Shown piece after piece: positions 16,513-23,197 of a DNA stretch of 58,045 nt. The DNA is taken from positions 1-58,045 of the forward strand of contig NZ_JAGSOH010000036.1 of assembly GCF_018139625.1 (NCBI RefSeq). Reading direction: 5' to 3'. The notes under the pieces are model-generated. The model was not told where the DNA came from. It saw nothing but the letters and a program-made list of their open reading frames with translations, and searched no databases. How positions within the stretch are numbered: position 1 is the first letter of the stretch; each line of letters opens with the position of its first letter. Source of the stretch: Actinospica acidithermotolerans (lineage in GTDB: Bacteria; Actinomycetota; Actinomycetes; Streptomycetales; Catenulisporaceae). Position numbers and translations under genes: made by a program.

Positions 16513-17786
16513 CGATGACTGAACCTTCGGGCCCCGCCCTGGCCGGGGCGCCGCTGCCCGCGCGGGCGAAGGTGGCGGTGGCCGCGGGGAAGCTGACCGG
16601 CGCGGTCTCCCGGGCGGCGGGCCGCGGCTCCGGGGCCGTGGTGGGCGGCCGGATCGCGCTGAAGCTGGATCCCGAGCTGCTGCGGCGGCTCACGGCCGGG
16701 CGCGCGTGCGTGCTGATCTCGGCGACGAACGGCAAGACCACCACGACGCGGCTGGTCGCGGAGGCGCTGCGGGCCAAGGGACCGGTGGCGTCGAACGCGC
16801 TGGGGGCCAACATGCCCGCCGGGATCACGGCGGCGATGGCCAACGACCGGGACGCCGAGTTCGCGGTCATCGAGGTCGACGAGAAGTACCTGCCGGGTGT
16901 CGCCGAGCAGACGAAGCCGCGGGCGATCGCTCTGCTGAACCTCTCGCGCGACCAGCTGGACCGGGCCGCCGAGACGCGGATGATGGCCCAGAAGTGGCGC
17001 GACGGGCTGGCCGACACCCCGGCGACGGTGATCGCGAACGCCGACGACCCGCTGGTGGTGTGGGCGGCCGGCCGGGCGCGCGACGTCGTGTGGGTGGCCG
17101 TCGGGCAGAGCTGGAAGGACGACGCCTGGTCCTGTCCGCAGTGCGGCGGTGTGCTGCACCTGGACTCGGACGACTGGAGCTGCGGCTCGTGCGACATGCG
17201 CCGTCCGCGGCCGCAGTGGGCGCTGGACGGCGACGAGCTGGTCGCCCCGGACGGCGCCCGGGTCGGGCTGACCGGCCTGAAGCTGCCGGGCCGTGCCAAT
17301 CGGGCGAACGCGGTGAGCGCGGCGGCGACCGCCGCGGTGTTCGGCGTCGAGGCGCATGTGGCGATACAGCGCATGGAGCACGTCACGGCCGTGGCCGGCC
17401 GGTATGACACGGTGACATACCGCGGCAGGACGCTGCGGCTGCTGCTGGCGAAGAACCCGGCCGGCTGGCTGGAGACCTTCGACCTGGTCTCGCCGCGCGG
17501 CGCGGCGCCGAGCGGCCCGGTGCTGCTGTCGGTGAACGCGCTGTCCGCGGACGGCACGGACACCTCGTGGCTGTGGGACGTGGACTACACCCGCCTCGTC
17601 GGGCACCGGGTGCTGGTGATCGGCCAGCGGCGGCTCGACCTGGCGGTGCGCCTGCAGGTCGCGGGCGTGGACTTCCAGGTGTTCGACGACGTGGAGGCGG
17701 CGGTGGACGCGGCTCCGGCCGGGGCGATCGACGTCATCGCGAACTACACCGCGTTCCAGCAACTGCGACAGAAAGTCGGGGCCTGA
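16509..17786 (+). CDS. murT: Lipid II isoglutaminyl synthase, ATP-dependent subunit
   Basis: MurT with GatD amidates D-glutamate of lipid II at the cytoplasmic membrane face. The 425-residue protein has the Mur-ligase P-loop SATNGKTTTTRL near 74-85, the HisxNxS-type middle domain (NLSRDQLDRAAE near 142-153) and a four-cysteine zinc ribbon (C209, C212, C225, C228) unique to MurT within the Mur family. The C-terminal DUF1727 domain spans about 310-425. Start is GTG 16509 or ATG 16515. The stop is 5 bases from gatD, so the two subunits are made from one mRNA. Confidence 0.95.
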   Translation: MTMTEPSGPALAGAPLPARAKVAVAAGKLTGAVSRAAGRGSGAVVGGRIALKLDPELLRRLTAGRACVLISATNGKTTTTRLVAEALRAKGPVASNALGANMPAGITAAMANDRDAEFAVIEVDEKYLPGVAEQTKPRAIALLNLSRDQLDRAAETRMMAQKWRDGLADTPATVIANADDPLVVWAAGRARDVVWVAVGQSWKDDAWSCPQCGGVLHLDSDDWSCGSCDMRRPRPQWALDGDELVAPDGARVGLTGLKLPGRANRANAVSAAATAAVFGVEAHVAIQRMEHVTAVAGRYDTVTYRGRTLRLLLAKNPAGWLETFDLVSPRGAAPSGPVLLSVNALSADGTDTSWLWDVDYTRLVGHRVLVIGQRRLDLAVRLQVAGVDFQVFDDVEAAVDAAPAGAIDVIANYTAFQQLRQKVGA

Positions 17787-17791
17787 AGACC

Positions 17792-18529
17792 ATGGCCGGA
17801 CAGAGCGCGCTGCGCATCGTCTGGATCTACCCGGACCTGCTCTCCACGTACGGCGATCAGGGCAACGCCCTGATCATGTCGTATCGGGCGCGGCTGCGCG
17901 GGCACGAGGTCGAGCAGCTGAACGTGCGCAGCGACCAGCCACTGCCGGTGCAGGGCGACATCTACCTGATCGGCGGCGGCGAGGACCGGCCGCAGCGGCT
18001 CGCGGCCGAGCGGCTGCGCAAGGACGACGGGCTGCAGCGCGCGGTGGAGGGCGGCGCCGCGGTGCTGTCCGTGTGCGCGGGCTTCCAGCTGCTGGGGCAC
18101 TCGTTCCACGACGACGAGCAGGGCACGCTTCCTGGCCTCGGCCTGCTGGACGTCACCTCGAGCCGCGGCACGGTGCGCTGCGTCGGCGAGGTCGTCTCGC
18201 AGCCTGACCCGGCGCTGACCGTGGGCGGCAGGCCGCTGCCCCGGCTGACCGGCTTCGAGAACCACATGGGCACGACGGCGGTCGGCGCGGATGCCAAGCC
18301 CCTCGCCACCGTGCGCTCCGGGAACGGAAACGGCGCCGGGGCGGGCGTGGACGGCGCGCACGCCGGCCGGATCGTCGGCACGTACCTGCACGGCCCGGTC
18401 CTCGCCCGCAACCCGGCGCTCGCCGACCTGCTGCTCGGCTGGGTCGACGGCGACCCGGCCCCCACGAAGGCCGACGACGTCTGGCACGAGAAGCTGCGCG
18501 CCGAACGGCTGGCCGCCGTAGGGGCCTGA
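17792..18529 (+). CDS. gatD: Lipid II isoglutaminyl synthase, glutamine amidotransferase subunit
   Basis: GatD hydrolyses glutamine and passes ammonia to MurT. The 245 residues form a class I amidotransferase fold of the CobB/CobQ type. The nucleophile is Cys95 in SVCAGFQLLG, the catalytic His is His200 in TYLHGP, and GGGEDRPQ near 56-63 forms the oxyanion side. Length and motifs match known GatD proteins. Its last codons and stop lie in a 90-bp segment that is duplicated just downstream. Confidence 0.95.
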   Translation: MAGQSALRIVWIYPDLLSTYGDQGNALIMSYRARLRGHEVEQLNVRSDQPLPVQGDIYLIGGGEDRPQRLAAERLRKDDGLQRAVEGGAAVLSVCAGFQLLGHSFHDDEQGTLPGLGLLDVTSSRGTVRCVGEVVSQPDPALTVGGRPLPRLTGFENHMGTTAVGADAKPLATVRSGNGNGAGAGVDGAHAGRIVGTYLHGPVLARNPALADLLLGWVDGDPAPTKADDVWHEKLRAERLAAVGA

Positions 18530-18675
18530 TCTAAGGCCGCCAGGGCGGTGGCTGCCGCCGCCGACGGCTGAGGGCACGTCAGGATGCGCGCCGAACGGCT
18601 GGCCGCGGTAGGGACCTGATCTCGGGCCGCCGCTGGCGGTGACTGCCGCCACCGACGGCTGAGGGCACGTCAGGG
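18496..18675. repeat. 90-bp tandem duplication covering the gatD 3' end
   Basis: Bases 18496-18585 are repeated at 18586-18675 with a handful of mismatches. Copy 1 holds the last 11 gatD codons and the stop. Copy 2 keeps the same frame (MRAERLAAVGT then TGA) as a fossil and reaches a few bases into the 3' end of the convergent oxidoreductase gene. Both copies end in GACGGCTGAGGGCACGTCAG. Confidence 0.9.
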
Positions 18676-19605
18676 CAGCAGTACGAGCTTGCCCCTGGCG
18701 TGCCCGCTTTCGCTGATCTCCAGCGCGGTGCGCCAATCCGCGAGCGGGAAGGTGCGCGCGATCGGGATGGTGAACTTCCCGGCGGCCGCGAGCTGCGCGT
18801 ACTCGCCGAGGACCTCGTAGCCCGGCGCCTTCGGCTGGTCCGCGTCGAAGGCGCTGCGCACGCCGAGCGGGCCGGCGGAGGCGAAGTCGGTGAGGGTGAA
18901 GACGCGGCGCGCCTCCCCCGCGGCGATCCGGACGAGATCGGGCAGCACGCCGCTCGGCGGAGCGGTGTCGAGGATCCGGTCGACCGGTCCGCCGGCCGCC
19001 TCGAGCACCCGCTCGACCATTCCGTCGCCGTACGACGTCACAGTCGCGCCGAGCGCGCGCAGGCGCTCGGCGTATGTCTCACCCGCGGTCGCGAACACCG
19101 TCGCGCCGTGGAGCAGGCCGATCTGGACCGCGCCGAATCCGATCATCGTTCCGGCGCCGTGCACCAGGAGCGTCTGTCCGGCTTCGACGCCGAGCCCCGC
19201 AAGGCCACGCGTTGCGGTCTCGACCGCCATCGGCAGCGCCGCGGCCTGGATCGGGTCGAGATCGGCGGGCATGGGGGCCCAGTGGTTCAGCATCGCGTAG
19301 TCGGCCGCGCCGGCGCTGTGGCCTGCGGCGTAGTCGGCGGCGCCGAGCACGGGGTCTCCCACGGCAACGTCGGTCACGCCCTCTCCGACGGCGTCGACCG
19401 TGCCGGAGACCTCCAGCCCGACGCCGCGCGGCAGCGAGCCCGGGAACAGCCCGCGGCACAGGGCCCAGTCGGCCGGGTTCAGCCCGCAGGCGTGCACCTT
19501 CACCCGGATCCGGCGGGGAGCGGGTTCGAGGATCTCGACCTGCTCCATCCGCAGCACGTCGGCCGGCGCCCCGTAGTCGTGGAAACGGATCGCGTTCATG
19601 GCCAT
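18670..19605 (-). CDS. NADP-dependent MDR-family oxidoreductase (quinone reductase-like)
   Basis: 311 residues with the medium-chain dehydrogenase layout: a GroES-like N-terminal domain (VHACGLNPADWALCRG near 37-52) and a Rossmann domain with LLVHGAGTMIGFGAVQIG near 145-162. The structural-zinc cysteines are absent, so it belongs to the zinc-free quinone reductase group that uses NADPH. AAGGAGG, 5 bases before the ATG at 19605, fixes the start. It is divergent from a TetR gene across three operator copies, so repression by TetR and release by an electrophile or quinone-like inducer is likely. The true substrate is unknown. Confidence 0.88.
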   Translation of the reverse strand: MAMNAIRFHDYGAPADVLRMEQVEILEPAPRRIRVKVHACGLNPADWALCRGLFPGSLPRGVGLEVSGTVDAVGEGVTDVAVGDPVLGAADYAAGHSAGAADYAMLNHWAPMPADLDPIQAAALPMAVETATRGLAGLGVEAGQTLLVHGAGTMIGFGAVQIGLLHGATVFATAGETYAERLRALGATVTSYGDGMVERVLEAAGGPVDRILDTAPPSGVLPDLVRIAAGEARRVFTLTDFASAGPLGVRSAFDADQPKAPGYEVLGEYAQLAAAGKFTIPIARTFPLADWRTALEISESGHARGKLVLLP

Positions 19606-19651
19606 GGCGGCCTCCTTGAATTCCTGAAGGGATGACGGGTAGGGGCAGAGT

Positions 19652-19746
19652 TAGCGACAGTGACTGTCGCTACGGCAGCCAGGCTAGCACGTAGCGTCAG
19701 AGACTGTCGCTACGGCGTCGCTTTATGGCGTCAGATACTGTCGCTA
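19652..19746. promoter_or_regulatory. Three copies of a 21-bp palindromic operator between the oxidoreductase and its TetR
   Basis: Site 1 (19652-19672) is a perfect palindrome, with arms TAGCGACAGT and ACTGTCGCTA around one base. Sites 2 (19692-19712) and 3 (19726-19746) keep the right arm exactly and vary in the left arm. Centres are 40 and 34 bp apart. Site 3 lies directly upstream of the tetR -10 hexamer, so the regulator should control itself as well as the divergent oxidoreductase. Confidence 0.88.
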
Positions 19747-19752
19747 CGCGTC

Positions 19753-19758
19753 TATACT
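19753..19758 (+). promoter_or_regulatory. -10 element for a leaderless tetR transcript
   Basis: TATACT ends 6 bases before the tetR ATG at 19765. No Shine-Dalgarno sequence fits between them. A -35 would fall within operator 3. Confidence 0.6.
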
Positions 19759-19764
19759 GGTCAG

Positions 19765-20346
19765 ATGCCCCGCGATGGAGGACCGGCGCGCCTGCGCCTC
19801 CAGCAAGCAGCCCTCGAGCTGTACGAGCAGCACGGCTTCGACCAGGTGACCACCGCCGAGATCGCGGCCCGCGCGGGCGTCACCGAGCGCACCTTCTACC
19901 GGCACTTCGCCGACAAGCGGGAGGTCCTCTTCGATGGCGAAAGCGTTTTACGCGACAAGCTGACGGCGGGTGTGGCGGACTCTCCGCGGGACCTCGCGCC
20001 GCTGCCCGCGCTGCTCTGGGCGTTCCGGTCCACGCTGCCGTTCATCGCCGGCAACCGGCATCTTTCCGAGCCGCTGCGCCGCATCATCGCCGCCAACCCG
20101 CAGCTGCGCGAGCGTCAGCAGGCGAAGACCGTGCTCCTCACCGAGGCACTGGCCGCGGCCCTCCGCGAACGGGGTACGCCCGCGCCCACCGCCTCGCTGA
20201 CCGCGCGGATCGGCATGGCCGTCTACTCGCACGCCGCAGCGCTCTGGTTCGCCGACCCGGACCAGGACATCGACGAGCTGCTGAGCGCCGCGGCCGCGGA
20301 TCTCTGCGAACTCACCACTCCCCTGGCTCGCGCCGACGCTCGATGA
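19765..20346 (+). CDS. TetR-family transcriptional regulator
   Basis: 193 residues. The N-terminal helix-turn-helix (VTTAEIAARAGVTERTFYRHFADKREVLF, about 29-57, here read as two adjoining parts) is classic TetR. The C-terminal helical ligand domain is generic (TetR_C-type with a PLRRIIAANPQLRER helix). The ATG at 19765 is chosen over upstream frame extensions because it directly precedes the recognisable domain and the promoter overlaps the alternative. It is divergent from the MDR oxidoreductase it probably represses. Its 3' end overlaps the convergent DUF4436 gene by 35 bases. Confidence 0.92.
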   Translation: MPRDGGPARLRLQQAALELYEQHGFDQVTTAEIAARAGVTERTFYRHFADKREVLFDGESVLRDKLTAGVADSPRDLAPLPALLWAFRSTLPFIAGNRHLSEPLRRIIAANPQLRERQQAKTVLLTEALAAALRERGTPAPTASLTARIGMAVYSHAAALWFADPDQDIDELLSAAAADLCELTTPLARADAR

Positions 20347-21220
20347 CCGCGCCCAGCGCGCAGGCCATCACCACGGCGACCGCGGTCAGCAACTCGGCCC
20401 AGAAGAACGCCGCATAGTCGAGGATGCAGCCGATCGGCGGGGTGCCGGGGGCGGTGTTGCGCATCCCGGCCAGGGCGAAGAGCGTCGCGGCCATCCAGCC
20501 GAGGGCGGTCCAGTCGAGGCCGCGGCGCCGCGTCACGAGGATCCAGGCCCCGGCGAGGACGGACAGCGCCAGCGCCCACATCACCACCATCAGGAAGCCG
20601 GCGAACAGCTGCGTGCCCTGCGAGCGGGAGACGTGCACGGTCAGATCGGCGGCCGAGTTCTCGTACTTGCTGTCGACGACGGCGATGTGGAAGACGGGAT
20701 CGATCTCGCCGAAGGTCATCTCGATCGGCACGCTCTGGCCGTCCATCGTCGCGGCGAACGCGACCTGCGCGTCGTATCCGTCGAACGGGTAGTCAGAGAC
20801 GGTGCCGTCGTACATGCTGACGTCGAGGTCCTGGGCGGAAGCGGGGTGCCCGGCCGGGAAGTCGATCTGGGCCTTCGTCGCCGAACTGGTGAACAGCGAC
20901 AGGTACTTCGCGGGGGCATCGAGGCCGGCGGCGGCGAGCGTGCCGTGCGGGATGATCTCGACGCGCAGCAGAAGCCGCTGCTGGGCTGCGTCGACCCCCT
21001 GCGCGGTCACGTACAGCTCGATACGGTTGGGCTGGGACGGCTCGCCGACGACCGCGCCGACGCTCTTCGCGTTGCGCTCGGAGAGGTACATCAGGATTCC
21101 ACCGCCGCACAGCACCGGCACGAGCAGCGCGGCGGCGATCCCGAGCACGAGGCGGCGACGCCGGTAGAGCCGGTCGCCGACGGCCCGGACGCCCCTCAGT
21201 TCGCCTGAGCCGCTCCGCAT
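20312..21220 (-). CDS. DUF4436-family membrane protein
   Basis: 302 residues: a basic N-terminus, one membrane segment near 24-45, an extracytoplasmic beta-rich domain with the family pattern DYPFDGYDAQVAF near 141-153, then three to four membrane segments from about 204 to the C-terminus. This layout and motif match DUF4436, known from mycobacteria and other actinomycetes, with unknown function. No ribosome binding site is clear before the ATG at 21220. Its last 35 bases overlap tetR in convergent orientation. Confidence 0.8.
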   Translation of the reverse strand: MRSGSGELRGVRAVGDRLYRRRRLVLGIAAALLVPVLCGGGILMYLSERNAKSVGAVVGEPSQPNRIELYVTAQGVDAAQQRLLLRVEIIPHGTLAAAGLDAPAKYLSLFTSSATKAQIDFPAGHPASAQDLDVSMYDGTVSDYPFDGYDAQVAFAATMDGQSVPIEMTFGEIDPVFHIAVVDSKYENSAADLTVHVSRSQGTQLFAGFLMVVMWALALSVLAGAWILVTRRRGLDWTALGWMAATLFALAGMRNTAPGTPPIGCILDYAAFFWAELLTAVAVVMACALGAVIERRREPGEW

Positions 21221-21300
21221 GGATCAACTCTGGCCGCGCAGGCTCGTTCCCGCACCCGCTGAGCGTCGAACGGACGAGCCGACGGCGCGCGTCGACCAGC

Positions 21301-21347
21301 CGAACGGAGCGTCAGCTGAACGGGCCGTCGATCGAACGGAGCGTCAG
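21301..21347. repeat. 15-bp direct repeat at the 3' end of the TrmH-family gene
   Basis: CGAACGGAGCGTCAG occurs at 21301-21315 and 21333-21347. The second copy includes the stop codon of the methyltransferase gene. A shorter related block (GAGCGTCGAACGGA) lies near 21261. Confidence 0.7.
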
Positions 21348-22147
21348 TCGGCGAGCGCGTAGCAGGCGACGGCGGCCGCGGCGGCGACGTTGAGGGAGTC
21401 GACTCCGGCGGCCATCGGGATGCGGACCTTCAGGTCGCAGGCCGCGAAGGCGCGAGGACTGAGGCCCTCGCCCTCGGAGCCGAGGAAGAGCGCCGCCTTC
21501 TCGGTCTTCGCGAGACGCAGCTCGCGCAGGTCCACGGCGTCGGGTGCGGGGGTGAGGGCGATGCGGCGGTAGCCGTGCTCGGCGAGCAGGTCGAGCGCCT
21601 GGGGCCAGGGCTCGAGCTTCGTCCACGGGATCGCGAACACCGTGCCCATCGAGACGCGCACGGACCGGCGGTAGAGCGGGTCCGCGCAGTCGGGGGCCAG
21701 CAGCACGCCGTCCATGCCGAGGGCCGCGGCGCCGCGGAAGATCGCGCCGACGTTGGTGTGGTTGTTGACCCCTTCGAGCACGACGATGCGCCGCGCGCCG
21801 TCGAGCACGGCGGCCGGTTCCGGCAGCGGCTTGCGCTGCATCGCGGCCAGCGCGCCGCGGTGCACGTGGAAGCCGGTCACCTCCTCCAGCAGTCGGGGCG
21901 AGCCGACGTACGCCGTAGCGCCGGTCTCCTCGAGGACCGGGGTCATCAGCGGGAGCCACTTGTCCGAGAGCAGCATCGATCGCATCGGGTGCCCGGCGGC
22001 CACCGCGCGCTGGATCACCTTCTCCCCCTCGGCGATGAACAGGCCCGACTCGGGCTCGGTCCGCTTGCGCAGCTCCATGTCGGTCAGTCCGACGTAGTCG
22101 GCCAGGCGCGGGTCGGCGGGGTCGGTGATGCGGATCAGCTCGGGCAC
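21344..22147 (-). CDS. TrmH/SpoU-family RNA 2'-O-ribose methyltransferase
   Basis: 267 residues with the knotted SPOUT fold. Motif 1 is NNHTNVGAIFRGAAALG near 137-153, motif 2 is LLLGSEGEGLS-like (FLGSEGEGLSPRA near 217-229) and motif 3 is IPMAAGVDSLNVAAAAAV near 240-257, which together bind SAM and form the deep knot. The N-terminal part (DPRLADYVGLTDMELRKR) is the substrate-binding extension of 23S rRNA or tRNA methyltransferases. The target nucleotide cannot be told. The GTG start lies 6 bases after TACCCT on the minus strand, suggesting a leaderless mRNA. Confidence 0.9.
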   Translation of the reverse strand: MPELIRITDPADPRLADYVGLTDMELRKRTEPESGLFIAEGEKVIQRAVAAGHPMRSMLLSDKWLPLMTPVLEETGATAYVGSPRLLEEVTGFHVHRGALAAMQRKPLPEPAAVLDGARRIVVLEGVNNHTNVGAIFRGAAALGMDGVLLAPDCADPLYRRSVRVSMGTVFAIPWTKLEPWPQALDLLAEHGYRRIALTPAPDAVDLRELRLAKTEKAALFLGSEGEGLSPRAFAACDLKVRIPMAAGVDSLNVAAAAAVACYALAD

Positions 22148-22153
22148 CCCACG

Positions 22154-22159
22154 AGGGTA
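22154..22159 (-). promoter_or_regulatory. -10 element for a leaderless TrmH-family transcript
   Basis: On the minus strand TACCCT ends 6 bases before the GTG start at 22147. Confidence 0.4.
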
Positions 22160-22217
22160 TCCGCTCCGCTCACCTGCCCGGCCGCCCCGCCGAGACGCAA
22201 GACATCCGATGAATTTC

Positions 22218-22247
22218 TTGCACGGTGCGCCGCCGCCCCCCTAGGCT
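22218..22247 (+). promoter_or_regulatory. Promoter of the fumarylacetoacetase-family gene, leaderless type
   Basis: TTGCAC (22218-22223) and TAGGCT (22242-22247) are separated by 18 bp. The ATG at 22254 follows 6 bases later, without room for a ribosome binding site. Confidence 0.55.
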
Positions 22248-22253
22248 CGCGGC

Positions 22254-23108
22254 ATGAAACTGCTGCGAGTGGGTGCGCCGGGCCGGGAGATTCCCGCGGT
22301 CCGCGCTGACGACGGCCGGATCCTGGACATCTCCGAGCTGACCGCGGACGTGGACGGGGCCTTCCTGGCCGGGGACGGCGTCGACCGGGTCCGCGCCGCC
22401 CTCGAAGCCGGGACGCTGCCGGAGATCCCGAACGCCGGGGAGCTGCGGATCGGGGCGCCGGTGACCCGGCCGGGGAAGGTCGTGTGCATCGGCCTGAACT
22501 ACCGCGACCATGCCGAGGAGACCGGGGCGAAGATCCCGGAGCGGCCGGTCGTGTTCCTGAAGGCGTCGTACACCGTCGTGGGGCCGAACGACGCGGTGCT
22601 GATCCCGCGCGGGTCGACGAAGACGGACTACGAGGTCGAGCTCGCGATCGTGATCGGCCGCGAGGCGCGCTACCTGGAGAGCCCGCAGGCCGTGCTCGGG
22701 CACGTGGCCGGGTACGCGATCAGCAACGACGTCTCCGAGCGCGAGTTCCAGACCGAGTACTCGAACCAGTGGGACCTCGGCAAGAGCTGCGAGACCTTCA
22801 ACCCGCTCGGGCCCTGGCTGGTCACCCCGGACGAGGCAGGCGACCCGGGCGGGCTGGGCCTGCGGCTGTCCGTCAACGGCGAGCGGCGCCAGGACGGCAA
22901 CACCGCGAACCTGATCTTCGACGTCGGGTACGTGGTCTGGTATCTGAGCCAGTACATGCTGCTGGAGCCGGGCGACGTGATCAACACCGGCACCCCGGCG
23001 GGCGTCGCGCTGGGCCGGCCGGACAAGCCGTACCTGCGCGCCGGCGACGTGGTCGAGCTGGAGATCGACGGGCTCGGCGCGGCCCGCCAGGAGTTCACGG
23101 CCGCCTAG
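22254..23108 (+). CDS. Fumarylacetoacetate hydrolase-family protein
   Basis: 284 residues. The C-terminal catalytic domain holds PGKVVCIGLNYRDHAEE near 75-91, the metal-binding pattern TDYEVELAIVIGR near 124-136 (E-x-E) and GDVINTGTPAGVALGR near 241-256. Members hydrolyse or decarboxylate 2-oxo acids from catabolism of aromatic compounds or sugars; the substrate here is unknown. The short N-terminal domain is typical of the bacterial form. The gene stands alone, read from its own promoter, and is closed by a large bidirectional hairpin. Confidence 0.9.
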   Translation: MKLLRVGAPGREIPAVRADDGRILDISELTADVDGAFLAGDGVDRVRAALEAGTLPEIPNAGELRIGAPVTRPGKVVCIGLNYRDHAEETGAKIPERPVVFLKASYTVVGPNDAVLIPRGSTKTDYEVELAIVIGREARYLESPQAVLGHVAGYAISNDVSEREFQTEYSNQWDLGKSCETFNPLGPWLVTPDEAGDPGGLGLRLSVNGERRQDGNTANLIFDVGYVVWYLSQYMLLEPGDVINTGTPAGVALGRPDKPYLRAGDVVELEIDGLGAARQEFTAA

Positions 23109-23119
23109 GCGGGTCACGT

Positions 23120-23171
23120 CAGGACACGTCAGAGGGGCCCGCGGCGTCGCGGGCCCCTCTGACGTGTCCTG
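23120..23171. terminator. Perfect 24-bp hairpin between convergent genes
   Basis: Arms at 23120-23143 and 23148-23171 pair without mismatch around a GCGT loop. The 3' side runs into three head-to-tail copies of TGACGTGTCC/T (23160-23189). It can serve both the fumarylacetoacetase-family gene and the penicillin-binding protein gene. Confidence 0.88.
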
Positions 23172-23197
23172 ACGTGTCCTGACGTGTCGTGGAGCGC

